The notes: generated from the letters alone by a model not told the origin. Shown: positions 44,279 to 53,043, numbered from the stretch's first letter. The stretch: DNA of 64,000 nt from Mycetocola sp. (GCF_025464835.1 NZ_JAODMP010000016.1:1-64000), one strand, 5' to 3'. Numbers and translations: made by a program.

Positions 44279-44737
44279 ATGACACACGCTGCGGCCGGTG
44301 CCCGCCGAAATCTGGTCGTTCTTCTGTCGGTGATCGCGGTGCTCGTTATCGTCTCGTTTGTCGTGGTCTTCAGTCGTGGTGAGGCAGAGCTGCTCGATGA
44401 GTCCACGCCTGAAGGCGTCGTCCAGCGGTACGCGGCCGCCGTTCTCGACGGGAACGACGACACGGCAATCGAGTACCTCTCAGAGCGGACGCAGGAGCAG
44501 TGCGGAACCGTCCAGGACACACACGGGGATGATCTCCGCGTCACGCTCATCTCATCCGACCTGCGCGACGACACCGCAGACGTACGGGTGCAGCTGAGCA
44601 GGCATTCCGGCGGGCCATTCGGCTCGGACTACAGCTACGAGGAGGGATTCCGGCTCGCCAAGGAAAACAGCGGTTGGCGGATCGAATCTGTCCCGTGGGA
44701 TTTGACCGTGTGCACGATGGACGGTGAGATCCGGTGA
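44279..44737 (+). CDS. Single-pass membrane protein, unknown function
   Basis: A 152-residue protein: short cytoplasmic start, one membrane anchor (LVVLLSVIAVLVIVSFVVVF, residues 12-31), then an extracytoplasmic domain of about 110 residues. That domain reads TPEGVVQRYAAAVLDGNDDTAIEYL, in the style of NTF2-like/Cif lipoprotein-type folds. Two cysteines could form a disulfide. No catalytic motif is recognisable. Its stop overlaps the next gene by GTGA. Confidence 0.7.
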   Translation: MTHAAAGARRNLVVLLSVIAVLVIVSFVVVFSRGEAELLDESTPEGVVQRYAAAVLDGNDDTAIEYLSERTQEQCGTVQDTHGDDLRVTLISSDLRDDTADVRVQLSRHSGGPFGSDYSYEEGFRLAKENSGWRIESVPWDLTVCTMDGEIR

Positions 44738-46503
44738 GTTCCGTCCAGGCGCCGTACGCATCCCCGGTCTCGTCGGCCGGGCAGTCCGTACGCCGGCTCA
44801 TCGTCTACACGCTGCTTTTCGTGCTGGTGATCATCGCGGCCATCGGGGTGCAGACCCTGCTCGGCCTGGTCCTCGATCCGAACACGCCGCTCGTCGGCGA
44901 GAACACCGCGAGCATCGCCCAGGGCATGGCGTTCACCGTGATCGCCGGCCCGCTTGCGGCGCTTCTCTGGTGGATGGCATGGCGACGGCTCAGCGAGCCG
45001 GCTGAAAGGGGTGCAATCGGCTGGGGGCTCTACCTCTCCGGAGTCCTGATCGTGGCACTGATCTCATCCAGCACCGGGCTGCTCACAGCGATCGCCTCCC
45101 TGGTCGATGGCGACTGGGATGGGTCGGCCTTCGCTACCGGACTGGTCTGGGCCGGGGTATGGCTGTGGCACCGCTGGATGTGGCGCCACCAGATTAGGGG
45201 GCCGCTTGAACTGGTCTCGCTGCCCGTGTTGTTCGGTGCGACCTTCGGTCTCGTTCTCGGCGCTGCTAACGCCATCAACTTGTTGGGCAGCATTTTCAGC
45301 GCCGCTGTCATGGAGCTCTCGGGGTCGCCGGCGATCGGCGGCCCGTGGTGGACCGGTGCGCTGCACGCTCTGATCTGGACTCTCGGTGGGGGAGCGGTCT
45401 GGGTCTGGCATTGGTACCGTGAGGGTGCTCGCACCACGCTCAACGGGCTCGCCGACGTCGCGCTCATCCTGTTCGGTATTTTCCTGGCCAGCATCGCCTC
45501 CCTCGTCGGGATCGGCGTCGCGTTGTATGTCGTGCTCCGACTTCTCTTCGACAACACCGATCCGTTGCGCGAGTTGCTGTCTCCGGTCGGTCCCGCCCTC
45601 GCGGCGGCAGCCGTCGGTACCGTGGTCTGGACCTACCATCGCACTGTCGCAGCCGACAGGTCGCCTGCCACGCGTTTCGCGAACACCCTGGCCGCCAGCG
45701 GTGTCGCCCTCGTCGGTGCGGCATCCGGTCTGGGTGTCATCGTCAACTCCGCCCTCGGCATCCTTTCCACGCCGCTGGCGGGGGAGGGGCTTCGACCGCT
45801 CTTGCTCGGAGGACTCAGCGCACTTCTTGTCGGTGGCGTCGCGTGGACGATGGCGTGGAGACCGCTTCGCCCTGTGGGAGCGTCCGTGCCGGCCGCCGGG
45901 CGTCGGATCTACCTCATCGCCATCTTCGGCGTCAGCGCCGTCGTCGCGCTGATCACCCTTCTCGTCATCGGCTTCCAGGTATTCCAGGCTCTCCTGCAGG
46001 GCGGCTCAGGGCTCATCGACCAGATCCGGGCTCCGCTTGGACTGCTCACTGCCACCGCGCTGGTGGCCGGTTATCACTTCGGGGTCTGGCGAAACGACCG
46101 GTCGGATGCCGCGGCGTCAGCTCCGGCGCCGCGCCAGCGCACGATCGGTGAGGTGATCCTCGTCACTGGAGCCGACCCCGCGCCGCTTGTCGCTGCGATC
46201 GGGTCGGCGACGGGGGCATCCGTGACCGTTTGGCGTGCGGCATCTGCGCCCGGCGTTCTGCCTGGGGTCGAACAGGGGCTCCCGGGTGTGCGTGCGCAGA
46301 GCCCACTCCCGGTGCCTCCGCCGATCGAGGATCTGAGTGTCGCTCCTGCCCCGTATGCCCCGACAGTTGCGGTCGGGGTGGCGCCGGAGATAGCCCCGGC
46401 GCCGGAACGTGTGGCACAGCTGCTCGATGGAGTCACAGGAAACCGAGTGCTCGTTCTCGTGGGCCCTGGCTCTCGCCTCGAAGTGATTCCGCTCGCGGAC
46501 TGA
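44734..46503 (+). CDS. Polytopic membrane protein, DUF5671-like
   Basis: A 589-residue integral membrane protein with about twelve hydrophobic segments, from RLIVYTLLFVLVIIAAIGVQ to ATALVAGYHFGVW near residue 450. A Pro/Ala/Val-rich soluble tail follows, ending in EVIPLAD. The repeated W-x-W-H-x-Y/W-R pattern (VWLWHRWMWRH, VWVWHWYREG, VVWTYHR) is like DUF5671 domains. Function unknown. Coupled by GTGA overlap to the preceding membrane protein, suggesting the two act together. Confidence 0.7.
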   Translation: MSSVQAPYASPVSSAGQSVRRLIVYTLLFVLVIIAAIGVQTLLGLVLDPNTPLVGENTASIAQGMAFTVIAGPLAALLWWMAWRRLSEPAERGAIGWGLYLSGVLIVALISSSTGLLTAIASLVDGDWDGSAFATGLVWAGVWLWHRWMWRHQIRGPLELVSLPVLFGATFGLVLGAANAINLLGSIFSAAVMELSGSPAIGGPWWTGALHALIWTLGGGAVWVWHWYREGARTTLNGLADVALILFGIFLASIASLVGIGVALYVVLRLLFDNTDPLRELLSPVGPALAAAAVGTVVWTYHRTVAADRSPATRFANTLAASGVALVGAASGLGVIVNSALGILSTPLAGEGLRPLLLGGLSALLVGGVAWTMAWRPLRPVGASVPAAGRRIYLIAIFGVSAVVALITLLVIGFQVFQALLQGGSGLIDQIRAPLGLLTATALVAGYHFGVWRNDRSDAAASAPAPRQRTIGEVILVTGADPAPLVAAIGSATGASVTVWRAASAPGVLPGVEQGLPGVRAQSPLPVPPPIEDLSVAPAPYAPTVAVGVAPEIAPAPERVAQLLDGVTGNRVLVLVGPGSRLEVIPLAD

Positions 46504-46522
46504 CGCGTCCGCTGAACGGCTG

Positions 46523-46820
46523 CTTCCCGCGCGTGTGGGCGGGCGCCGGGCCTCCCGCCGCAGTTAGCCCGTGAGCGAGGCGGGCGACGGCATCGGCTGC
46601 CGAGGGTGTGGTCGGGCGCCAGCGCTCCCAGCCGTAGTGAACTGGGCGCGGAGGTGGAGCGACGACTTATTGTGCCGAGGGTGTGGTCGGGCGCCCAGAA
46701 CCCCTGCCGTTGTTAACTTTCGAGCAGGCGGGCGACGGCATCGAGTGCCGAGGGTGTGGTCGGGCGCCCATGGGCGCCGGTGCTCGATGCCGCCGCCCGC
46801 CGCCCCAGTGAAGCTAGTTA
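46523..46820. repeat. 74-bp tandem repeat array with terminal hairpin
   Basis: Four units of 73-75 bp. The shared TGCCGAGGGTGTGGTCGGGCGCC (23 bases; key part GGGTGTGGTCGGGCGCC) is at 46598-46620, 46673-46695 and 46746-46768, with a degenerate first copy near 46524-46546. The arms GGCGGGCGACGGCATCGAG (46729-46747) and the inverse at about 46782-46800 enclose GGCGCCCATGGGCGCC, giving a large hairpin. It lies between two convergent genes; no gene is seen in 46504-46813. Confidence 0.8.
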
Positions 46821-47179
46821 ACCGGCCCCGTCCACTTTTCTCCCGGCCCCTTACCGATCGGGTCCGGGATGACGGATGCCTCGCGGAACGCCAGCTGGAG
46901 CGACCTCAGCCCGTCGCGCAGACTGCGGGCGTGCATGTCGCTGATCTCTGGTGCCCCAGCGGTGATGAGGCCAGCAAGCGCGTTGATGAGCTTCCGGGCT
47001 TCGTCGAGGTCCTGTTGCGTCGACGGATCGTCGGCCAGACCGCACTTCACAGCCGCAGCGCTCATCAGGTGGACGGCCGTCGTGGTGATGACCTCGACGG
47101 CGCCGACGTCTGCGATGTCGCGTGTGGCATCCGCTGCCGCGTCTTCAATGTTGTCGTAGGGGGATTCGTTAGTGCTCAA
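46814..47179 (-). CDS. DUF1844 family protein
   Basis: A 121-residue helical protein with the DUF1844 pattern IITTTAVHLMSAAAVKCGLA-like (seen as VITTTAVHLMSAAAVKCGL) and QDLDEARKLINALAGL. It is conserved next to infC in actinobacteria; function unknown. The start is a TTG at 47179: AGAGG lies 6 bases upstream, whereas TTG 47185 touches that sequence. Its promoter shares DNA with the divergent infC promoter. Confidence 0.82.
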   Translation of the reverse strand: MSTNESPYDNIEDAAADATRDIADVGAVEVITTTAVHLMSAAAVKCGLADDPSTQQDLDEARKLINALAGLITAGAPEISDMHARSLRDGLRSLQLAFREASVIPDPIGKGPGEKWTGPVN

Positions 47180-47192
47180 TGCCAACCTCTGC

Positions 47193-47201
47193 TAGACTCT
47201 A
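47193..47201. promoter_or_regulatory. Overlapping divergent -10 elements of infC and DUF1844
   Basis: TAGACTCTA reads TAGACT on the plus strand (the hexamer used at pheS, dapF, miaB) and TAGAGT on the minus strand. Polymerase bound for one gene would block the other. If correct, the infC message starts near 47205 with a 240-base leader. Confidence 0.4.
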
Positions 47202-47204
47202 AGA

Positions 47205-47448
47205 CGGCTCCGGGACTATGTCCTGGTACGAAAGAGGAAATTTCCCACCCGCGCTTGACCGCTTCACTAAGGTTACCGGGTTGTTGTACTCCGCCAGACG
47301 CATGGTTCCCATGTCGAGGTAGTCAGGGTACGAGCCGCTGTGATGGTAGTTAACTGTCATGGTTGCGATGTGTGATTTCTCCTCTCTCGCCCGGTTCAGG
47401 CATCCGTCTGGATCAGTGGTCACGAGATTTGAGTTATAGGAGTTACGC
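47205..47448 (+). promoter_or_regulatory. Putative infC leader region
   Basis: About 240 bases without a plus-strand gene, visibly lower in G+C than its surroundings. Near the end CTCCT (about 47384) could pair with the ribosome site AGGAG (47438-47442), and ATCC-GTCT-GGAT makes a small hairpin at 47402-47413. Leaders that bind L20 control infC operons in other bacteria; no known consensus was recognised here. Confidence 0.35.
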
Positions 47449-48033
47449 ATTAGCGATCCCCGTACAAACGACCGTATCCGCGTCCCCGAGGTTCGCCTCG
47501 TGGGTCCCGCCGGAGAACAGGTCGGCGTCGTCAAAATCGAGGTGGCATTGCGCCTGGCGCAGGACGCCGACCTCGACCTCGTCGAGGTCGCCCCGAACTC
47601 CAAGCCACCGGTCGCAAAGATCATGGATTACGGCAAGTTCAAGTACGAGGCTGCGCAGAAGGCCAAGGAAGCCAGGCGCAACCAGGCGAACACGATCCTC
47701 AAAGAGGTCCGTTTCCGCCTCAAGATCGACAAGCACGACTACGAGACGAAAGTTAAGCGCGCTGAGGGCTTCCTCAAGGGTGGCGACAAGGTCAAAGCAA
47801 TGATCCTGTTCCGCGGCCGTGAGCAGTCCCGCCCCGACCAGGGTGTGCGCTTGCTCCAAAAATTTGCCGAAGATGTTGCGGAGTTGGGCACTGTTGAGTC
47901 CTCTCCGACCATCGACGGTCGAAACATGGTCATGGTTATCGGCCCTCTGAAGAACAAGTCAGAGGCCAAGGCCGAGGCCAACGCACATCGTGCTGCCGAT
48001 AAGGCAGCGAAGCAGGAGGAAAACAATGCCTAA
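47449..48033 (+). CDS. infC: Translation initiation factor IF-3
   Basis: Binds the 30S subunit and checks start codons. The protein reads [19 protein letters not shown] from a rare ATT start at 47449, with AGGAG six bases before it. No ATG or GTG would include the conserved N terminus (the first in-frame GTG, 47500, would remove it). ATT is the classic IF-3 start that lets the factor repress itself. 194 aa with a Lys/Ala/Glu-rich tail. First gene of infC-rpmI-rplT. Confidence 0.93.
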   Translation: MSDPRTNDRIRVPEVRLVGPAGEQVGVVKIEVALRLAQDADLDLVEVAPNSKPPVAKIMDYGKFKYEAAQKAKEARRNQANTILKEVRFRLKIDKHDYETKVKRAEGFLKGGDKVKAMILFRGREQSRPDQGVRLLQKFAEDVAELGTVESSPTIDGRNMVMVIGPLKNKSEAKAEANAHRAADKAAKQEENNA

Positions 48034-48220
48034 GCAGAAGACCCACTCCGGCGCCAAGAAGCGATTCAAGCTCACTGGTTCCGGCAAGATCAAGAAGCAG
48101 CAGTCGGGCATGCGTCACAACCTCGAGGTGAAGTCCGGCCAGCGCAAGCGTCGCCTGAACACCGACCAGCTTGTGTCGAAAGCCGACACCAAGAACATCA
48201 AGAAGCTTCTCGGTCGCTAG
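48026..48220 (+). CDS. rpmI: 50S ribosomal protein L35
   Basis: A 64-residue ribosomal protein with the usual [20 protein letters not shown] start. It overlaps the end of infC by 8 bases and has AGGAGGAAA as ribosome site inside infC. Confidence 0.97.
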   Translation: MPKQKTHSGAKKRFKLTGSGKIKKQQSGMRHNLEVKSGQRKRRLNTDQLVSKADTKNIKKLLGR

Positions 48221-48246
48221 ACCAGACCCGTTAGGAATATAGACAA

Positions 48247-48639
48247 ATGGCAAGAGTAAAAAGGGCGGTAAACGCTCACAAAAAGCGCCGGAAGATCCTC
48301 GAGCGGGCTGAGGGTTACCGCGGTCAGCGTTCGCGCCTGTACCGTAAGGCCAAGGAGCAGGTCACCCACTCCATGGTTTACGCGTACCGTGACCGCCGCC
48401 AGAAGAAGGGTGACTTCCGTCGCCTCTGGATCCAGCGGATCAACGCGGCATCGCGCGCTAACGGCCTGACGTACAACCGTCTCATCCAGGGTCTCGGTCT
48501 TGCCGGTATCGAGGTCGACCGTCGTATCCTCGCCGAACTGGCTGTTCACGAGCCCGCCACGTTCGCTGCTCTCGTCGAGAGCGCCAAGAAGGCCCTCCCG
48601 GCCGACACGTCGGCTCCGAAGGTCGACGCTGCGGCGTAG
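48247..48639 (+). CDS. rplT: 50S ribosomal protein L20
   Basis: Early-assembly 23S rRNA-binding protein, beginning [19 protein letters not shown]. 130 aa; the last dozen residues are an Ala/Asp/Pro extension. In other bacteria L20 also represses its own operon by binding the infC/rpmI leader. A terminator follows. Confidence 0.97.
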   Translation: MARVKRAVNAHKKRRKILERAEGYRGQRSRLYRKAKEQVTHSMVYAYRDRRQKKGDFRRLWIQRINAASRANGLTYNRLIQGLGLAGIEVDRRILAELAVHEPATFAALVESAKKALPADTSAPKVDAAA

Positions 48640-48655
48640 TCTTTCCTGCTTGTCC

Positions 48656-48689
48656 CAACGGGCATTCCGCTTTTGCGGGATGCCCGTTG
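48656..48689 (+). terminator. Terminator after rplT
   Basis: A 15-bp stem (48656-48670 with 48675-48689, one G-U pair) and a TTTT loop, 17 bases after the rplT stop. Confidence 0.85.
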
Positions 48690-48733
48690 TTGCGTTCGTG
48701 GCGAGCCTCTCGGAGCTCTCAGGCGCCGCTCCG

Positions 48734-48739
48734 TAGACT
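48734..48739 (+). promoter_or_regulatory. -10 element of the SpoU methyltransferase gene
   Basis: TAGACT, 6 bases before the GTG at 48746; leaderless pattern. Confidence 0.65.
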
Positions 48740-48745
48740 GGGGTC

Positions 48746-49564
48746 GTGCTTGATAACCCACGTTCCCCGCGCGTCCGATCGGTCGCCAAACTCGCCAAAC
48801 GACCAGGTCGCGCTGAGACAGGACTGTTCCTCCTCGAGGGCCCGCAGGCGGTCGCCGAGGCGCTGACCTTCCGGCCGCAACTGTTCGTCGAATTGTTCGC
48901 GACGCCAACGGCTCTCGAACGCTACCCGGACATCGCCGAGAAGGCTGCTGCCGCCGACGTCGAGATCGAGTACGTCTCCGAAGAGGTGCTCAATGTGATG
49001 AGCGACACCGTGACCCCGCAGGGATTCATCGCTGTCGCGCACCAGTTCCCGACGTCGATGAAGGACATCTTCGCGGCGGGCCCCAAACTTGTCGCCATCC
49101 TCGAAGAAGTGCGTGACCCGGGCAACTTGGGCACGATCATCCGTGCCGCTGACTCCGCCGGAGCCGACGCCGTCATCCTGACCGGCCGTACCGTCGACTT
49201 GTACAACCCGAAGGTCGTCCGTTCGACCACCGGCTCGCTGTTCCACCTGCCCATCGCGGTCGGTGCTGAACTGTCCAATGTGATCCAGCGCGCCCGTGCC
49301 GCAGGACTCACCGTCCTTGCCGCAGACGTCAAAGGCACTAGCCTGCTCGACGCCCGCGCGGACGGCACTCTGGCCGCCCCCACTGCCTGGCTCTTCGGCA
49401 ACGAAGCCCATGGGCTCACCGACGAGCAGCTGCCGCTGGCGGATGCCGCGATCACGGTACCCATCTACGGTCACGCAGAGTCCATGAACCTCGCCACCGC
49501 GGCATCCGTCTGCCTGTACGAATCGGCGTTCGCGCAGCGCTCTCCCGCGTCCTCAGCCCAGTAA
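48746..49564 (+). CDS. TrmH/SpoU family 2'-O-ribose methyltransferase
   Basis: A 272-residue RNA methyltransferase of the SPOUT class. The N-terminal substrate-binding part (LLEGPQAVAEAL) is followed by the knotted catalytic domain with its three motifs: VRDPGNLGTIIRAADSAGADAV, LFGNEAHGL and IPIYG-type (VPIYGHAESMNLATAASVCLYE in parts). It is probably a 23S rRNA or tRNA methylase; the exact nucleotide is unknown. This position between rplT and pheS is conserved in actinobacteria. Confidence 0.9.
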   Translation: MLDNPRSPRVRSVAKLAKRPGRAETGLFLLEGPQAVAEALTFRPQLFVELFATPTALERYPDIAEKAAAADVEIEYVSEEVLNVMSDTVTPQGFIAVAHQFPTSMKDIFAAGPKLVAILEEVRDPGNLGTIIRAADSAGADAVILTGRTVDLYNPKVVRSTTGSLFHLPIAVGAELSNVIQRARAAGLTVLAADVKGTSLLDARADGTLAAPTAWLFGNEAHGLTDEQLPLADAAITVPIYGHAESMNLATAASVCLYESAFAQRSPASSAQ

Positions 49565-49572
49565 AACATTAC

Positions 49573-49588
49573 GTTACAACTGAGTAAC
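49573..49588. promoter_or_regulatory. GlnR-like box before the glutamate transporter
   Basis: GTTAC-AACTGA-GTAAC matches the GTnAC-N6-GAAAC layout of the actinobacterial nitrogen regulator GlnR with one change, and is a 6-bp inverted repeat (CGTTAC/GTAACG). It lies 28 bases before the first gene of an amino-acid importer. Confidence 0.45.
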
Positions 49589-49616
49589 GGGGACTGCTCC
49601 GTCATACGCGCGAAAC

Positions 49617-50429
49617 ATGGAGTCCCCTACGTTGGATTCCATGGAACCAACCCTGATCCCGCACACCACGAGCGTGCCCGTTGCCAAACGCGGCGAGCCT
49701 CTTGTCGTCGTGGACGGAGTGAACAAACACTACGGTGAGCTGCACGTCCTGAAGGACATCAACACCTCCGTCGCGCGCGGCGAGGTGGTGGTCGTCATCG
49801 GCCCAAGCGGTTCAGGCAAATCGACCTTGTGCCGCGCCATCAACCGGCTGGAGACGATCGACAGTGGATCGATCACCATCGACGGCAAGAAGTTGCCTGA
49901 GGAGGGCGCCGCGCTAGCCAGTCTGCGCGCAGACGTGGGCATGGTGTTCCAGTCATTCAACCTCTTCGCCCACAAGACGGTGCTCGAGAACATCACCCTC
50001 GCGCCGCTCAAGGTGAAGAAGATGTCGAAGAAGGATGCGACGGAGCGCGCGATGACGCTGCTCGAGCGCGTCGGGGTCGCCAACCAGGCCAACAAGATGC
50101 CCGCCCAGCTCTCGGGCGGGCAGCAGCAGCGAGTGGCGATTGCGCGGTCGCTGGCGATGAGCCCCAAGCTCATCCTCATGGACGAGCCGACGAGCGCGCT
50201 GGACCCGGAGATGATCAACGAGGTTCTCGACGTCATGGTTGGTCTCGCCAAGGAGGGCATGACGATGATCGTCGTCACGCACGAGATGGGCTTCGCACGC
50301 AAGGCAGCCGACCGCGTGCTCTTCATGGCCGAAGGCGAGATCGTCGAAGAGGCGACTCCCGAGCAGTTCTTCACCAACCCGCGGTCGGAGCGGGCGAAGG
50401 ACTTCCTTTCGAAGATCCTCGAACACTGA
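49617..50429 (+). CDS. gluA: Glutamate/polar amino acid ABC transporter, ATP-binding protein
   Basis: Energises amino-acid uptake. All ABC motifs are present: Walker [11 protein letters not shown]-loop MVFQSFNLF, signature LSGGQQQR, Walker [16 protein letters not shown]-loop VTHEMGF. 270 aa from ATG 49617; ATG 49641 would give 262 and neither has a clear ribosome site. First gene of a four-gene gluABCD-type operon. Confidence 0.93.
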   Translation: MESPTLDSMEPTLIPHTTSVPVAKRGEPLVVVDGVNKHYGELHVLKDINTSVARGEVVVVIGPSGSGKSTLCRAINRLETIDSGSITIDGKKLPEEGAALASLRADVGMVFQSFNLFAHKTVLENITLAPLKVKKMSKKDATERAMTLLERVGVANQANKMPAQLSGGQQQRVAIARSLAMSPKLILMDEPTSALDPEMINEVLDVMVGLAKEGMTMIVVTHEMGFARKAADRVLFMAEGEIVEEATPEQFFTNPRSERAKDFLSKILEH

Positions 50430-50520
50430 ACCACCGAAGCTGGGGCGAAGTCCCGGCCCGTCTACCCTTGACCGTCCACGGCGGTCGAGACACAGCACCA
50501 CACAAAGGAATGAGAAGCTG

Positions 50521-51387
50521 ATGAAGCGTAAGAAGCTATCCCTAATCGCTCTCGGAGGAGCAGCGCTGCTCGCTCTCTCCGCCTGCGCGGGCGGCGATGC
50601 CGGCGGCGGCGCGGCACCCGAGCCGGAAGAAAAACCGACGTTCGAGGCGGGCACCACCATGGCGGAGCTCGCTGAGGCAGGCAGCATCAGCATCGGAACC
50701 AAGTTCGACCAGCCCCTGTTCGGCCTCGTCGGCCCCAGCGGCGAGCCGGAAGGGTTCGACGTCGAAATCGGCAAGATCATCGCCGCGAAGCTCGGCATCG
50801 CTGAGGACAAGATCGAGTGGAAGGAGACCGTCTCGGCGAACCGCGAGCCGTTCATCCAGCAGGGTGAGGTTGACATCGTCATCGCCACCTACACGATCAA
50901 CGACAAGCGCAAGGAAGTCATCTCCTTCGCCGGACCGTACTACATGGCCGGCCAGTCGATCCTGACACTGGCAGACAACAAGGACATCAAGAGTGAGAAG
51001 GACCTGGTCGGGCAGCCTGTCTGTTCCGTCACCGGTTCGACCCCTGCGGCCAAGCTTGCCGAGATCGGGGCAACTCCGGTTCTCACCGACACGTACTCGA
51101 ACTGCCTGGAGCCGCTGCGCACCGGACAGGTCGTCGCCGTGTCGACCGACAACGTGATCCTCGCCGGCCTCGCCGCGCAGAACGAGGGCGAGTTCAAGGT
51201 CGTCGGTAAGCCCTTCACCGAAGAGCCATACGGTATCGGCCTCGCCAAGGACGACACTGACTTCCGTAACTGGATCAATGACGTCCTCGAAGAGTCCTAC
51301 GAAGACGGCTCATACGAAAAAGCCTGGAACAACACGGCCGGTACCGTGCTCGAGTACGTCGAGCCGCCCGCTGTAGACCGCTACTAG
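50521..51387 (+). CDS. gluB: Glutamate-type ABC transporter substrate-binding lipoprotein
   Basis: Membrane-anchored receptor of the importer. The signal peptide ends in a lipobox, LALSAC, with the lipid-modified Cys at position 22, followed by a Gly/Ala linker. The SBP_bac_3 domain shows GTKFDQPLFGLVGPSGEPEGFDVEIG and two cysteines in the second lobe (QPVCSVTG, YSNCLEPL). 288 aa; ribosome site AAAGGAATGAG. A perfect terminator follows, which should make this the most abundant product of the operon. Confidence 0.93.
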   Translation: MKRKKLSLIALGGAALLALSACAGGDAGGGAAPEPEEKPTFEAGTTMAELAEAGSISIGTKFDQPLFGLVGPSGEPEGFDVEIGKIIAAKLGIAEDKIEWKETVSANREPFIQQGEVDIVIATYTINDKRKEVISFAGPYYMAGQSILTLADNKDIKSEKDLVGQPVCSVTGSTPAAKLAEIGATPVLTDTYSNCLEPLRTGQVVAVSTDNVILAGLAAQNEGEFKVVGKPFTEEPYGIGLAKDDTDFRNWINDVLEESYEDGSYEKAWNNTAGTVLEYVEPPAVDRY

Positions 51388-51397
51388 ACAACCCAGA

Positions 51398-51433
51398 CAC
51401 AAACGGGGCGGGAGTTCTCCCGCCCCGTTTGTG
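51398..51433 (+). terminator. Intra-operon hairpin between gluB and gluC
   Basis: A perfect 17-base inverted repeat (51398-51414 and 51417-51433) with only two bases between the arms, ending CCCCGTTTGTG. It stands between the binding-protein gene and the permease genes and should cut or stabilise the message there. Confidence 0.85.
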
Positions 51434-51465
51434 AGCATTGCACTCATAGAAACGGATGAGGCCAC

Positions 51466-52113
51466 ATGGACGTCATCATTGACAACCTGCCTCGATACCT
51501 CTCAGGCTTCGGGATGACCTTGCAATTGCTGGTGATCGCAGCGATTGGCGCCCTGATCATCGGCACGTTCATCGCAGCCATGAGGATCTCCCCGGTGGCT
51601 TCCCTTCGCGGTTTCGCGACGGTGTACACCGAATTGGTTCGAAACACCCCACTCACGCTCGTCCTGTTCTTCTGCGCCGTCGTCGTGCCGTACCTCGGCG
51701 TCCGTACCGATTTCGCCACACTCGCGACGATCGGCCTCACCGTTTATACGTCACCGTTCATCGCAGAGGCCCTTCGGTCGGGGATCAACGGCGTTCCCAT
51801 CGGCCAGGCGGAGGCCGCGCGGAGCCTCGGACTCGGATTTGGTCAGACCATCGGTACCGTCGTGCTCCCGCAAGCCTTCAGGATGGTCATCCCGCCGCTG
51901 ATCAACGTCATCATCGCGCTGACCAAGAACACGTCTGTGGCAGGCGGCTTCTTCGTCGCCGAGCTCTTCACCATCGGTAAGGAACTCGCCAACGCCAACG
52001 GAAACGCCGTCGTTGCTGTGCTGCTCGGCGTTGCGACGTTCTACCTGATCATCACCATCCCGCTCGGAATCCTTGCGGCAAGACTCGAAAAGAAATGGGT
52101 GGTGACCCGATGA
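51466..52113 (+). CDS. gluC: Glutamate-type ABC transporter permease 1
   Basis: A 215-residue inner-membrane permease of the His/Glu/Gln family. Five hydrophobic segments are visible, and the cytoplasmic coupling loop is EALRSGINGVPIGQAEAARSLG. It ends RLEKKWVVTR, and the stop overlaps the second permease (ATGA). Confidence 0.92.
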   Translation: MDVIIDNLPRYLSGFGMTLQLLVIAAIGALIIGTFIAAMRISPVASLRGFATVYTELVRNTPLTLVLFFCAVVVPYLGVRTDFATLATIGLTVYTSPFIAEALRSGINGVPIGQAEAARSLGLGFGQTIGTVVLPQAFRMVIPPLINVIIALTKNTSVAGGFFVAELFTIGKELANANGNAVVAVLLGVATFYLIITIPLGILAARLEKKWVVTR

Positions 52114-53030
52114 GCGGTTCCGTTCTCTTCGACGCACCCGGGCCGAAGGCTCGCCGTCTCTCAATCATCCTGTCCGTCGTCGTCGGGCTGCTCCTGCTCG
52201 TCGGGCTGTATTTTCTCTACAGCATCCTCGCTGCGCCCCGCACAGCGGCGGGTGGCCTGAAGCTGCCGGGGATGTTCGACCCCAGCCGGTGGAACATCTT
52301 CAGTGACCCTGAGGTGTGGACCTTCATCGGCAGTGGAGTGGTCGGGACTTTGCGAGCGGCAGGGGCCGCCGCGGTCCTCGCCCTTGTCATCGGCGTCATC
52401 TTCTCGCTGCTGCGGACGGCGAAGACCGCCTGGATCCGAATCCCGACGACTGTCGTCCTCGAATTCATCCGGGGCATGCCCGTCCTTCTGATGATGCTTT
52501 TCATCCTCCTGGCGTTCTCGAGCGGCTCCTACCTCGCGGTCGTCCTCGCCCTGGGGCTCTACAACGGCGCGATCATCGGTGAAGCGCTCAGAGCCGGGCT
52601 GGCGTCTCTGCCCCGAGGCCAGCGCGAAGCCGGACTCAGTCTCGGCATGCGCGAGCTGCAGTCCAAGATGCTCATCGAGTTCCCCCAGGCGTTCCGGCAG
52701 ATGTTGCCGATCATCGTCGCGCAGCTCGTCGTGCTTCTCAAAGACACGTCGCTGGGGTTCATCGTCGGATACTTCGAACTCCTCCGGTCAACGATGAACA
52801 ACCTGGCGAGCTTCTACGGGAGCCGGTACCTTTTCTCACTTTTCGCCGTCACCCTCATCATCTACCTCGCGATGAACCTGTCTCTCTCCTGGGTCGCCCG
52901 CTGGCTGTCGAAGCGCACCGACTCTGCGCGGCGTGGTGAAGCAGCAGGCAAGGACGTCCCCGTGGATCCGGGGCTCGCCATTGCCCAAGCGTCGATCACG
53001 GCCAGGCAGCAAGGCGAAGGCGGGGTCTAG
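52110..53030 (+). CDS. gluD: Glutamate-type ABC transporter permease 2
   Basis: The 306-residue partner permease. Coupling loop EALRAGLASLPRGQREAGLSLG, five to six membrane segments, and a C-terminal cytoplasmic tail of about 45 residues with no known role. ATG 52110 overlaps the gluC stop. Two non-identical permeases, one ATPase and one lipoprotein equal the gluABCD arrangement of Corynebacterium. Confidence 0.92.
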   Translation: MSGSVLFDAPGPKARRLSIILSVVVGLLLLVGLYFLYSILAAPRTAAGGLKLPGMFDPSRWNIFSDPEVWTFIGSGVVGTLRAAGAAAVLALVIGVIFSLLRTAKTAWIRIPTTVVLEFIRGMPVLLMMLFILLAFSSGSYLAVVLALGLYNGAIIGEALRAGLASLPRGQREAGLSLGMRELQSKMLIEFPQAFRQMLPIIVAQLVVLLKDTSLGFIVGYFELLRSTMNNLASFYGSRYLFSLFAVTLIIYLAMNLSLSWVARWLSKRTDSARRGEAAGKDVPVDPGLAIAQASITARQQGEGGV

Positions 53031-53043
53031 CTTCGCCACTCGG

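Noticed and set aside
47199-47357. A 53-codon minus-strand frame in the infC leader (begins MTVNYHHSGSYPDYLD)
   Set aside because: Its amino-acid mix looks less biased than other shadow frames, but the GAGGAG upstream is about 17 bases too far, no homologue is recognised, and the region is better explained as the infC leader.
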